Shown here one piece after another: positions 1 through 7,838 of a DNA stretch of 54,430 nucleotides. The stretch covers positions 1 through 54,430 of the forward strand of contig LWDM01000004.1 in NCBI GenBank assembly GCA_002083525.1, in the 5' to 3' direction. A program made the position numbers and the translations under genes. The notes beneath the pieces were generated by a model. The model was not told the DNA's origin, did not search any database, and saw nothing but the letters and a program-made list of their open reading frames with translations. The DNA comes from Proteobacteria bacterium SG_bin9. GTDB lineage: Bacteria; Pseudomonadota; Alphaproteobacteria; Rhizobiales; Xanthobacteraceae. The stretch's first letter is position 1, and every line of letters starts with the position of its first letter.

Positions 1-1502
1 TCCGGAACGATCTTGCCGCGAACGAAGACGACCATCAGCGCGGGCACCAGCGTCACTGAGAGGATCGCGGCGGCTGCCATTGCAAACGTCTTGGTGAAGG
101 CCAGCGGGCTAAACAGCCGTCCTTCCTGCGCTTCCATGGTGAAGATCGGGAGGAACGAGACGGTGATGATCAACAAGCTGAAGAATAGCGCGGGTCCGAC
201 TTCGCTGGCGGCTTCGATCAACACCTCGATACGCGGCTTGTCCGGTGGTGCGCGTTCGAGATGCTTGTGCGCGTTCTCGATCATCACAATGGCCGCGTCG
301 ATCATGACGCCAATGGCGATCGCAATGCCCCCGAGGCTCATGATATTGGACCCGAGACCGAGCAACTTCATGGCTGCGAACGCCATCAAGATGCCAACGG
401 GGAGCATCAGAATCGCGACCAGCGCGCTGCGCACATGCAGCAGGAACACGAAACATACCAGCGCGACGATCACGCTTTCCTCGATCAGCGTGGCCTTCAG
501 CGTCTCGATGGCGTCATGGATCAGTCTGGAACGATCATAGACCGGAATGATCTCGACGCCCTTCGGCAAGCTTGACGCCATTTCGCCAAGGCGCGCCTTG
601 ACGTTGTCGATAACATCGAGTGCATTCTGGCCGAAGCGCTGCAGAGCGATGCCGCTGGCGACTTCACCTTCTCCATTAAGTTCGGTGATGCCACGCCGCT
701 CATCCGGACCAAGCTCGATGCGCGCGACATCCTTGAGCAGCACGGGCGTTCCGCCATCGACCTTGAGCACAACACTGGAAAGGTCTGCGACATTTTTGAG
801 ATAGCCGCGCCCGCGCACGATGAACTCGAACTCGGACAATTCCACTGTCCGCCCGCCGACATCCATGTTGCTGCCGCGAATGACGTCACGCACCTTGGAC
901 AGCGGGATGTTGAGCGAGCGCAACCGGTTCGGATCGACGACGACATTGTATTGCTTGACGAAGCCCCCGACGCTCGCGACCTCCGCGACACCCTCCGCCT
1001 TGGCGATGCCGAAACGCACGTTCCAATCCTGCAATGAACGCAGGTCCGCCAGCGACATATCCTTCGACTGCAAGGCGTATTGATAAACCCAGCCGACGCC
1101 GGTCGCATCGGGACCGAGCGTAGGTGTCACGCCGGCAGGGAGTTTACGCGCCGCGGCGTTGAGATACTCCAGCACACGCGAGCGCGCCCAGTAGATATCG
1201 GTCCCATCCTCGAAGATGATGTAGACGAACGACACGCCGAAGAATGAGAAGCCGCGCACCACTTTCGACTTCGGCACCGTCAGCATCGCCGTCGAAAGCG
1301 GATACGTGACCTGATCTTCGATCACCTGCGGCGCTTGCCCCTTGTACTCGGTGTAAACGATGACCTGTGTGTCAGAAAGGTCCGGTATCGCGTCAAGCGG
1401 AAGATGCTTGAGCGCATAGAGTCCTGCCGCCACTGCGAACGCCGTGCCGATCAAAACCAAGACTAAGTTGCGAGCTGACCAGTTAATGAGGCGGGCGATC
1501 AT
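1..1502 (-). CDS. cusA: Heavy-metal RND efflux pump, inner-membrane subunit (CusA/CzcA family), partial
   Basis: This is the first ~500 residues of an HME-RND transporter; the rest lies beyond the left edge. The minus strand stays open from the ATG at 1502 to position 1. A first membrane helix follows the start (residues ~9-30), then the periplasmic porter region, then a hydrophobic block near residues 330-400 with the family signature GVMIDAAIVMIENAHKHLE. In this family the trimer takes Cu(I)/Ag(I) or divalent cations from the periplasm or cytoplasm and hands them, through the adaptor, to an outer-membrane channel, driven by protons. The start codon overlaps the adaptor gene's stop (ATGA), so translation is probably coupled. 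Metal specificity depends on the methionine relay further on, which is not visible here; copper/silver is inferred from the adaptor's N-terminal domain. Confidence 0.93.
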   Translation of the reverse strand, partial: MIARLINWSARNLVLVLIGTAFAVAAGLYALKHLPLDAIPDLSDTQVIVYTEYKGQAPQVIEDQVTYPLSTAMLTVPKSKVVRGFSFFGVSFVYIIFEDGTDIYWARSRVLEYLNAAARKLPAGVTPTLGPDATGVGWVYQYALQSKDMSLADLRSLQDWNVRFGIAKAEGVAEVASVGGFVKQYNVVVDPNRLRSLNIPLSKVRDVIRGSNMDVGGRTVELSEFEFIVRGRGYLKNVADLSSVVLKVDGGTPVLLKDVARIELGPDERRGITELNGEGEVASGIALQRFGQNALDVIDNVKARLGEMASSLPKGVEIIPVYDRSRLIHDAIETLKATLIEESVIVALVCFVFLLHVRSALVAILMLPVGILMAFAAMKLLGLGSNIMSLGGIAIAIGVMIDAAIVMIENAHKHLERAPPDKPRIEVLIEAASEVGPALFFSLLIITVSFLPIFTMEAQEGRLFSPLAFTKTFAMAAAAILSVTLVPALMVVFVRGKIVP

Positions 1503-2782
1503 TGCGGTTTCTCCGCATTGCCGGAGCCTTGATTAGCAAGACCTTGCAGCGCCGCTTTCAGATTACTTTCGGCATCGATGAGGAAGTTGGCAGACACAAC
1601 GACCTTGTCGCCATCCGCAACGCCCTCCATGATTTCCACGCGGCCGTCGCCGCGACGACCGAGCTTGACCTCACGCGGCTCAAAACGTCCCTCCCCCTTG
1701 TCGATAATGACGACTTGCCGGTTGCCGCTGTCGATCACCGCACTGTTGGCAACGGTCAAAACCGGAGCCGCCGTCCCGGTGGCAATCTCGACCTCTGCGT
1801 ACATGTCGGGACGCAACAGATTTTCCGGGTTAGGCAGCTCGATTCTGATTCGCGCCGTCCGTGTTTCCGCCTTGAGATGCGGATAGATCAGCGTGACTTC
1901 GCCGCTGAAAGTCCGATCCGGATAGGCGCGCAGCTTAACATTGGCCTTTTGTCCGACTGCCACCATCGACAGATCGCGTTCCGCCACATCAACCATCACC
2001 CAGACATTGGCGTGATCGACGACGCGGAACAGCACATCGCCCGATGCGGCCCGCATACCGTTTGTGGCATTGCGTTCAATGATCTCGCCGTCCTGTGGTG
2101 CAGGCCACGTCATCGACACCGGCACTTCACGCGTTCGTTCGATTGTCGCGATCAGCGCGTCCGGAGCACCTAAATTTTCAAGCCGCCGCCGCGCACCCTT
2201 CAGAGCTTGTGACGGCACCGCGCCGTCCGCTCGCGCGTTCAACGCCGAGAGATATTCCGCCGCAGCACTCGACAGACCTGGGCCATAGACTCGCATCAGC
2301 GGCTGGCCCTTTTTGACATGTGTGCCGGTGGTGACATCCTCAACCGCATCGACAAACCCATCGAAGCGCAGCGACACAACCGATACGCGGCGCTCATCTT
2401 GCTGCACGGTTCCGGGAACGCGCAGCGGAACACTCAGCGCTTGCATCTCGACCGGTTCGGAGCGCACGCCGGTTTTTTGAATCTTGCCCGGACTAAATTT
2501 GACCGAGCCGTCATCGGCATCGTCGCCTTCATAGACAGGGAGATAATCCATCCCCATGTTGTCCAGCTTAGGCACCGGTGAAGTGTCGGGAAGCCCCATC
2601 GGATTGCGATAATATTTGATGCGCTTTTCGCTTCCCTTGGCCATCGCGCTTGCGGAAGCATCGCCGGACATGGCCGGTGATTGCGGAGACCCCAACCAGC
2701 CGGAACGTCCGGCGAGCAGCCCGATGGCCCCGGCAGCAACGATCGCCACGACCATGACGGGTATATTCAACGACAGCTTCAT
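1499..2782 (-). CDS. cusB: RND efflux periplasmic adaptor (CusB-like) with N-terminal heavy-metal-binding domain
   Basis: A 427-residue membrane-fusion protein. Residues ~5-27 form a signal anchor. Residues 56-86 (YYRNPMGLPDTSPVPKLDNM and following) are the short heavy-metal-binding domain found at the N terminus of CusB-type adaptors, with three methionines for soft-metal binding. After that come the barrel-sandwich/lipoyl halves, the alpha-hairpin around the region starting AAAEYLSALN, and the beta-barrel (around LRAYPDRTFSGEV). It would link CusA to the CusC channel across the periplasm and present metal to the pump. It is the middle gene of a cusC-cusB-cusA operon: the cusC stop overlaps its start by four bases and its own stop overlaps the cusA start. 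It may export another soft metal, but the N-terminal domain favours Cu/Ag. Confidence 0.92.
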   Translation of the reverse strand: MKLSLNIPVMVVAIVAAGAIGLLAGRSGWLGSPQSPAMSGDASASAMAKGSEKRIKYYRNPMGLPDTSPVPKLDNMGMDYLPVYEGDDADDGSVKFSPGKIQKTGVRSEPVEMQALSVPLRVPGTVQQDERRVSVVSLRFDGFVDAVEDVTTGTHVKKGQPLMRVYGPGLSSAAAEYLSALNARADGAVPSQALKGARRRLENLGAPDALIATIERTREVPVSMTWPAPQDGEIIERNATNGMRAASGDVLFRVVDHANVWVMVDVAERDLSMVAVGQKANVKLRAYPDRTFSGEVTLIYPHLKAETRTARIRIELPNPENLLRPDMYAEVEIATGTAAPVLTVANSAVIDSGNRQVVIIDKGEGRFEPREVKLGRRGDGRVEIMEGVADGDKVVVSANFLIDAESNLKAALQGLANQGSGNAEKPQ

Positions 2783-4053
2783 AGCGATCCTCCCGCGAGA
2801 CGTTCCATCTCGGCGTATTTCGTCTGCAATTCGACCTTGAGCTTGAGCAATTCCAATTGAACCGTGCGGAGACGCCGTTCGGCTTCGAACACCGCGGAGA
2901 GATCAGTCGAACCCGCCTCAAATCCATTGCGCGCGTTATCGACAGAAGAGCGTGCCGGCGGCAGTTGACGCGCAACATAGATCTGAATGACCTTGCGCAG
3001 CGCATCGAACCCAAACCATGCGTCAGCAATCTCGCCGTCAATGCGCAAGCGAAGAGCTTCGGTGCGCGCCTGAGCGGCATTAAGCTTTGCGCCCGCGGCG
3101 CGCTGCTCGGCGTTCTTCGCTTCGTATTGCAGGGGCAACTTGACCCCGACCAGAAACTCGCCGGTATCCGCGACGCGCGGACGCTGAACGTATTTCGCGC
3201 CAAGGGTGAGGTCCGGAACATAGTTCAGATCGGTGAGCGATTTGGTGCGGGAAGCCGAATCCGTTTGCGCTCCAGCCTGGGCCAGCAAAGGATTGGCGGC
3301 GCGGGCCTGCGCAAGAACCTGAGTGAGATTGATCTGCTTCACGGCGCGAAAGCCGGCGGGGGCAGCGAGCGGCGCCAACGGTTGACGCCCGATCAAGGCA
3401 TTCAGGCGAGCGGCAGCGGACCTCATTTCGCCTTGCCGGCGCACCACATCGCCTTCGGCGGTCGCTGCTTCGATCTCCGCCTTGATGACATCCTGCTGAT
3501 CGACCGAGGTTGCTCCATAGCGCGATCGGAGCAGACTGAGTATTTCATCGAAGCGCCGCTTGATCTCTTGCGAGACGCCGACGGCTTCATAGGCCGCATT
3601 GTATTCGCCGTGGGTCGCGATCACGCGAGCGACCAGCTCGGTTACGGTGGCGCGCCCCTGGAATCGTGCCGCATCGGCCTCCGAGCGCGCGATGCCGCGC
3701 TCAAGCTCATACTTGCCGCCGAGCTTAATATCTTGCTCGATGCCGAAGCGGCGCTGCGCGACGCCCTGACGGTTCACATCCCACGCTTCCAGAACGAGCG
3801 TCGGATCGGCGAGGACGCCTGCCGCACCTATCTTGTGGACCGCTGCATCGAACTCCAGCGCAGCGGCAGCCACTGTAGGATTGAGGCGGCGCGCAAGCAC
3901 GACGACACTCTCGACTGTCGCCCCCGGCTGCGACTGTTCAACCGTCGGCTTTGGCCGCGCCTCTGCGGCGGACACGCCGCGATTGCTCGCGGCAAATGCG
4001 CCTAATCCGCAGAGCACAGCAATAGTTGCTCGGCAAATTCCCTTGGTCGACAT
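2779..4053 (-). CDS. cusC: TolC-family outer-membrane efflux protein (CusC-like)
   Basis: A 424-residue outer-membrane factor with a signal peptide (residues 1 to about 29, ending near VSAAEA). The body has the two long helical repeats typical of TolC proteins, rich in Ala, Arg and Glu and with the characteristic EYNAAYEAV and NARNGFEAGSTDLSAVFEAERRL type segments. It forms the trimeric exit duct of the metal pump and is the first gene of the three-gene operon, overlapping the next gene by four bases. No lipobox is seen, unlike E. coli CusC, so membrane insertion without lipidation is likely. The gene symbol follows from the operon; by sequence alone it could equally be called a CzcC-type protein. 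Confidence 0.88.
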   Translation of the reverse strand: MSTKGICRATIAVLCGLGAFAASNRGVSAAEARPKPTVEQSQPGATVESVVVLARRLNPTVAAAALEFDAAVHKIGAAGVLADPTLVLEAWDVNRQGVAQRRFGIEQDIKLGGKYELERGIARSEADAARFQGRATVTELVARVIATHGEYNAAYEAVGVSQEIKRRFDEILSLLRSRYGATSVDQQDVIKAEIEAATAEGDVVRRQGEMRSAAARLNALIGRQPLAPLAAPAGFRAVKQINLTQVLAQARAANPLLAQAGAQTDSASRTKSLTDLNYVPDLTLGAKYVQRPRVADTGEFLVGVKLPLQYEAKNAEQRAAGAKLNAAQARTEALRLRIDGEIADAWFGFDALRKVIQIYVARQLPPARSSVDNARNGFEAGSTDLSAVFEAERRLRTVQLELLKLKVELQTKYAEMERLAGGSL

Positions 4054-4154
4054 GGCTACACTCCTGATTTCTCCAGGCCACCAGATGCGGCCGTAAACGC
4101 GGACACGACGCCGTCCGGTCGCAAAAGCGACAGACGAGTCGATCGGTTTGAGAA

Positions 4155-4502
4155 TCAGGCTCGGGGAGGACGTGCGGGAGGCGGCTGTCCAAGTCCGTCC
4201 GCCAAAAGATCATTGGCGAAGGTGCGTTCGTTAGTGAACGCAGGGGAGTTCATGAAGTTATGAGGTGCGACGGGCGCGGCCTGAAACGTGGTCACTACGC
4301 AGATCGCCATGCAAGGGCAATTCTTGCAGCCATCACAGCCATCCCGCATCGCCTCGTCGGGACAGCAGGGCATGTCGCCGGACATCTGATGCACGGATGC
4401 CATCGCATTCTTGGCAGCAGCCGGCACAGCCATAGGCGCAACGACCAGTCCGGCCATCACGACTACTGCTAGCAACGTGCGCAAGGTTGACATCAGCCTC
4501 AT
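4155..4502 (-). CDS. Small exported Cys-rich protein upstream of the cus operon
   Basis: Unrecognised 115-residue protein. The ATG at 4502 is preferred over a start 17 codons upstream because it directly precedes a classic signal peptide (MRLMSTLRTLLAVVVMAGLV, likely cut after PAAA near residue 30). The mature part carries seven cysteines between residues 46 and 68 (46, 47, 56, 59, 62, 64, 68) with methionines and aspartates, which looks like a soft-metal site, followed by a Pro-rich tail. It reads in the same direction as cusCBA, 101 bases ahead of cusC, so it may be the first gene of that operon. A periplasmic metal chaperone or buffer, filling the role CusF plays elsewhere, is an inference; no CusF gene is visible in the window. 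Confidence 0.7.
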   Translation of the reverse strand: MRLMSTLRTLLAVVVMAGLVVAPMAVPAAAKNAMASVHQMSGDMPCCPDEAMRDGCDGCKNCPCMAICVVTTFQAAPVAPHNFMNSPAFTNERTFANDLLADGLGQPPPARPPRA

Positions 4503-4848
4503 CCCCAGAGTTTCGCACGAACGCGGTTCCCGCGAAAGCCGCCTAAGGTTCACGAATTTGGGACGGTTGGCGCTCTAACTCCCCTTCGGGACGCGGTGTA
4601 ACACGGGTCAACATTCCGATTTTGATACGACGTTCGTTAACTGCTTGTGTCGGAGTGACAGAATTTGAACCTGCGACCCCTGCGTCCCGAACGCAGCGGT
4701 CCAGCAGATCATGCTGACCGAAATCAGATCACTGATCGCAAAATTTGGACTCTAGTCCAAAAAAGCTCGTCTGCTTGACTAATGAGAACAAAAAGAGAAC
4801 TCCTATTCGAGAGGCCACTACGTCGGTGGATTTTTTGAAAGGAATAGG
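4503..4848. other. Intergenic region between the cus genes and the element core
   Basis: This 346-base stretch carries no convincing gene. It should hold the promoter of the leftward cus genes and that of the rightward alpA-like gene. Its only recognisable content is the tRNA-Pro 3' half listed separately (4652-4696). No clear CueR- or CusR-type operator was identified by eye. Confidence 0.5.
4652..4696 (-). repeat. 3' half of a tRNA-Pro(CGG) gene, probable attachment-site remnant
   Basis: Read on the minus strand, the anticodon arm is a perfect 5-bp stem CTGCG/CGCAG around the loop TTCGGGA, giving anticodon CGG. It is followed by a variable region, a T arm (GCAGG, loop TTCAAAT, TCTGT) and the acceptor strand CACTCCG plus discriminator A. 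The 5' half is absent: the bases upstream pair with the acceptor strand at only about four of seven positions and no D arm with GG in the loop is present. A tRNA cut just 5' of the anticodon stem is the usual product of integration by tyrosine recombinases that target tRNA 3' ends. No intact tRNA-Pro was found in the window. Confidence 0.7.
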
Positions 4849-5115
4849 ATGCACCAGTTCGTAAACATGCCCTTAGAGACGAAAGTTGACCGTTTGCTTC
4901 GCCGAGCGGAGGCGGCGACCTACGTTTCCGAACATTACTTCCCGTGTGCCGCAAAAACTCTCGCCAAGCTCGCCTGCGTAAATTCCGAGGGACCGCCTTT
5001 CTGTTACGCAGGGCGTTTCCCGCTTTATCCCTTGTCTGAACTCGACAACTGGGCTCGTTCAAAACTGAGTGGCCTCGTGCGATCCACGTCCCAGGCGCGC
5101 GGGAGCGATCAATGA
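4849..5115 (+). CDS. AlpA/excisionase-like DNA-binding protein of the integrated element
   Basis: An 88-residue protein. Residues ~18-75 (LLRRAEAATYVSEHYF, then a stretch ending PLSELDNWARSKL) look like the winged-helix domain of AlpA/MerR-like excisionases: recognition helix first, then a tyrosine-leucine-rich strand and the closing helix that begins with a D/E-x-W pattern. The helix-turn-helix is interrupted by a slightly longer loop than usual. A purine-rich GAAAGGAATAGG precedes the start. Its stop overlaps the start of the RepA-like ATPase gene (ATGA), so the two are translated together. In P4-like islands such proteins activate or assist excision by the integrase encoded nearby. The role is inferred from fold resemblance and position. 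Confidence 0.65.
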   Translation: MHQFVNMPLETKVDRLLRRAEAATYVSEHYFPCAAKTLAKLACVNSEGPPFCYAGRFPLYPLSELDNWARSKLSGLVRSTSQARGSDQ

Positions 5116-6122
5116 CGGAAGTTTTGGATTTCGATCGCCCAGCAGACTGGTTTGACGAGGAGTTGCATAGGCCAGAGACAGATGACTCTCGGTCGTCTCA
5201 CCGCTCACGGCGCGTACCCGAGTTAGACACCATCTGCCTCAGCGACTTTGCTGAACTAGATTTGCCGACTCGCAAGACGATCCTCCATCCCATTTTGCCT
5301 GAACGCAGCTTGGGAATGCTCTTCGCCGGCCGTGGCATCGGCAAAACCCACGTTGCCTTGGGTATCGGGTATGCCGTCAGCACCGGCGGGGAATTTTTGC
5401 GGTGGCACGCGAAGGCACCTCGGAATGTGTTGTATGTCGATGGTGAGATGCCTCAGGAGATGTTGCAGGATCGTCTGCTAAAGCACATGGCTGCGTCGTC
5501 AGTCGTTCCGGAACAAGACGCGTTTCGATTGCTTTGCATGGACCGGCAGGAACTTGGAATGAGCATCAACCTGTCGGTATCAGACGATCAGAAGGCGATT
5601 GAGGCAGAACTCCGAGACACTGACTTTCTCATCCTCGACAACATGTCGACACTAACGAACGGCGGCGCCGAGAATGACGCGGAATCTTGGAACGCAATGC
5701 AAGAATGGCTGCTTCAACTCCGACGGCGTGGCATCACGGTACTCATCGTTCACCACGCTGGACGGAGCGGCAATGCTCGGGGCACATCAAAGCGCGAAGA
5801 CGTTCTCGACACGATCGTACAGCTTAAACGTCCGAGCGACTATCTGCCCTCTGACGGAGCTCGCTTCGAAGTCCATCTGACCAAAGCGCGAGGACTCTTT
5901 GGAGATGACGTTGAACCGTTCGAGGCCAAGTTAACGGTGACCGAAGAGAACGAGGCCATCTGGGAATGTTGTGAAGTTGGAGAAGAAGATTCGGAACTAA
6001 AGGAAGAGGTTATGGAGAGATCAAAGGCGGGGAAGAGCATCCGTGTTATCGCCAGCGAGCTGCAAGTAAAAAAGGGAAAGGTTGAACGCATCTTGAAACG
6101 AGCTAGGCAATCTGCCGCTTAA
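5112..6122 (+). CDS. RepA-like AAA ATPase of a mobile element
   Basis: A 336-residue RecA-fold ATPase of the hexameric RepA/AAA_25 type. Walker A is GRGIGKT (residues 73-79) and Walker B is FLILDNMST (172-180), with paired histidines at 214-215 on the strand that usually carries the sensor residue. After the ATPase core comes a beta-rich section, then a C-terminal helix-turn-helix (~300-336, IRVIASELQVKKGKVERIL). Such proteins occur on plasmids and integrative elements, where they act as replicative helicases or DNA-remodelling ATPases. The gene overlaps the AlpA-like gene by four bases. Codon use is less GC-biased than in the flanking chromosome, which fits transfer. Autonomous replication of this element is not shown; no iterons were seen. 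Confidence 0.78.
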   Translation: MTEVLDFDRPADWFDEELHRPETDDSRSSHRSRRVPELDTICLSDFAELDLPTRKTILHPILPERSLGMLFAGRGIGKTHVALGIGYAVSTGGEFLRWHAKAPRNVLYVDGEMPQEMLQDRLLKHMAASSVVPEQDAFRLLCMDRQELGMSINLSVSDDQKAIEAELRDTDFLILDNMSTLTNGGAENDAESWNAMQEWLLQLRRRGITVLIVHHAGRSGNARGTSKREDVLDTIVQLKRPSDYLPSDGARFEVHLTKARGLFGDDVEPFEAKLTVTEENEAIWECCEVGEEDSELKEEVMERSKAGKSIRVIASELQVKKGKVERILKRARQSAA

Positions 6123-6136
6123 ACAATCTCATCTGA

Positions 6137-6180
6137 CTGTCCCGCTGTCTCTCGCCCTAGGAAGTGAGACAGTGAGACAG
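6137..6180. repeat. 15-base inverted repeat between repA-like and integrase genes
   Basis: CTGTCCCGCTGTCTC at 6137-6151 faces GAGACAGTGAGACAG at 6166-6180, a match at 13 of 15 positions around a 14-base spacer. Each arm itself contains near-repeated TGTC(C/T)C units. There is no T run after it, so it is more likely a protein-binding site or an origin-like structure than a terminator. Confidence 0.65.
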
Positions 6181-6216
6181 CAGCCGTTTCCCGACTTTTA
6201 GCGCCGGCTCGATGCC

Positions 6217-6246
6217 TGCCCCAAAAAAGGGCATTTTTTATTTTAA
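6217..6246 (+). terminator. Probable Rho-independent terminator after the RepA-like gene
   Basis: A short hairpin TGCCC (6217-6221) and GGGCA (6229-6233), with an A-rich loop, is followed by TTTTTTATTTT. It lies 95 bases after the ATPase stop and between convergent genes. The stem is only five base pairs, so efficiency is uncertain. Confidence 0.55.
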
Positions 6247-6344
6247 CAAGAATCGCTCAAGCTCCTCTCCCGCAGGTGTTTCGCGTATCCCGGAAAATCA
6301 GAGAAAACTTAAGAAAACATCCCTTGGCAATAACGTCAGAGGCG

Positions 6345-7601
6345 TCATAGCGGCGGACTGTTTGGCTTTTTTCCACTCATTGCGGCTTGGATGTGCTTCG
6401 AAATCCGATCAGCAGCCGACACCATCACGGGATCGAGCTTGTGAATGTAACCTTCGGTCACTCCTGAACGCGAATGACCGATTAGCGCTTTGATTGTAGG
6501 GATCGTAAACGCGAGGTCTTCTGCTGTTGAACTGAATGAGTGACGCAATCCATGGCATGTGATCCCCGGCACATCCTCAGCGGCTATTTTCTTGAGACGG
6601 CGTGTCAGTCCGGTGTGGTGCTTTTTATCGTCTGTGATCGAAGGAAAAACAAACTTCGAGTTGGACTTCGCGGCGGCCTTATTGAGTATAGCGACAGCTG
6701 CGGAACCGATCGGACGCACACTCTTACCGGTCTTGGTATCACCTAACCGCAATGCACTGTTTGCAGCATCAACGTCAGCCTTGAGCAGTCCTTCGATTTC
6801 ATCAAGACGACACCCCGTAAGCGCGGCAGCACGAATCGCAAGAATCCTCTGCCATGATTCACCGGCAGCCTCAGCGGCAGCCAGACACTTTCCGAGTTGC
6901 CTGTAACCGGCGTCATCTAGTCGCCATTCGCGAGTGCGATCTTTGGGTCGAATAATGCCCTTGACCGGATTGTCGAGCCGATAACCTTCTCCGACGGCAT
7001 AACTGAATATCCCGCCGAGCAAGCCCATGGTACGCGCAGCGGTTCCAGCCCCTCCTTTAACGATCGCGCGGCCACGCAGCTTGGTCTTCACATCTGTCGC
7101 CGACTTACCAGCAATGACATCGCGCTGGAAGCGGCCCGCATCTGCGGTGGTGAAGCCTTCGACGGTCTTCTTTCCAATGAGCGGAATGATGTGGCGCTCA
7201 ATCCGTCCTTTATCCGAATACAAGGTAGTTTCGCTTTTGGCCTCGCCGGCCCGCGTAAGGATCAATCCTCGCACCGCCTGATCGAGATACTCCCGACAAA
7301 GGTCTGCGATCAACATAGCGCCCCGCGCCAGCTTTCGATTTGCAGCTGGATCGGAACCTTTCGCGACCTCGGCGAGAGCCAATCGCGCTTCCTTGCGTGC
7401 CTCTTCAACCGTGAAGACGCCGAACTTGCCGATCGTCAGTCGCTTGCTTTGCCCGTTAGCGTTTCGGTACTGCACCAGAAACGATTTGGTGCCGCTGGGC
7501 TTCACTCGAAGCGCGAACCCAGGGGTATCAGCCTCCCAGAGGAAAACGTCACCAGCGGTCGCCCTAGCGGCTTCTACAACCCTTTTAGTGAGCCTTGTCA
7601 T
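6345..7601 (-). CDS. int: P4-type tyrosine recombinase (integrase)
   Basis: A 418-residue site-specific integrase. The N-terminal ~80 residues are the DUF4102 arm-binding domain (GFALRVKPSGTKSFLVQYR), the middle ~100-200 is the SAM-like core-binding domain, and the catalytic domain has the full set: Arg265 (TGCRLDEI), Lys290/293 (DTKTGKS), the H-x-x-R box HGLRH at 350-354, His376 (IGH) and nucleophile Tyr385 (EGYIHK). All active-site residues are present, so the enzyme looks functional. The ATG at 7601 fits the family N terminus better than a TTG three codons upstream. It is encoded at the right end of the island, firing inward, 150 bases from the tRNA-Arg 3' fragment that this enzyme class typically uses as its crossover site. 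Confidence 0.93.
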   Translation of the reverse strand: MTRLTKRVVEAARATAGDVFLWEADTPGFALRVKPSGTKSFLVQYRNANGQSKRLTIGKFGVFTVEEARKEARLALAEVAKGSDPAANRKLARGAMLIADLCREYLDQAVRGLILTRAGEAKSETTLYSDKGRIERHIIPLIGKKTVEGFTTADAGRFQRDVIAGKSATDVKTKLRGRAIVKGGAGTAARTMGLLGGIFSYAVGEGYRLDNPVKGIIRPKDRTREWRLDDAGYRQLGKCLAAAEAAGESWQRILAIRAAALTGCRLDEIEGLLKADVDAANSALRLGDTKTGKSVRPIGSAAVAILNKAAAKSNSKFVFPSITDDKKHHTGLTRRLKKIAAEDVPGITCHGLRHSFSSTAEDLAFTIPTIKALIGHSRSGVTEGYIHKLDPVMVSAADRISKHIQAAMSGKKPNSPPL

Positions 7602-7613
7602 TCGAACCAACTT

Positions 7614-7742
7614 AGGTAAGCATCAGGTAAGCAGCGGAGAGGGAACTTAAGCAAGTGCGGGAAACGACCCGAGCCCTGAGTCAAGCCCGGAAATAGCCTA
7701 CTTGTATGAAGGAGCAAACTCAAGAAATTTGAGGTAAGCAGC
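7614..7742 (+). repeat. Direct repeats next to the integrase gene, candidate arm-type sites
   Basis: AGGTAAGCA occurs at 7614-7622, 7625-7633 and 7732-7740; the second and third copies extend to AGGTAAGCAGC. Two copies are almost tandem immediately upstream of the integrase start and the third is 18 bases from the tRNA-Arg fragment. Spacing and position match the arm sites bound by the N-terminal domain of tyrosine integrases, where binding could also repress the integrase promoter. This is inferred from pattern and position. Confidence 0.6.
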
Positions 7743-7758
7743 AGAGAAACAGCCACCC

Positions 7759-7808
7759 TTGCCCTCCGAAGGCAAAGGTCACACGTTCGAATCGTGTCGG
7801 GTGCGCCA
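7759..7808 (+). repeat. 3' half of a tRNA-Arg(CCG) gene, probable island boundary (att site)
   Basis: The anticodon arm TTGCC/GGCAA encloses CTCCGAA (anticodon CCG). It is followed by a perfect T arm ACACG/CGTGT around TTCGAAT, the acceptor strand CGGGTGC, discriminator G and an encoded CCA ending at 7808. The 5' half of the tRNA (acceptor strand, D arm) is missing; the upstream bases belong to the integrase region. In this orientation the intact tRNA should lie to the left of the island, beyond the window, and this piece is the displaced original 3' end. This marks the junction between island and older chromosome. Confidence 0.8.
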
Positions 7809-7838
7809 CTCCCCCAAAGACGTCCCGTCTGATCGGCT

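Noticed and set aside
2857..4005. Long open frame antisense to cusC (382 codons)
   Set aside because: Same reason: the opposite strand encodes a clear TolC-family protein.
4652..4730. Complete tRNA-Pro gene
   Set aside because: The acceptor stem pairs at only about four of seven positions and no D arm is present.
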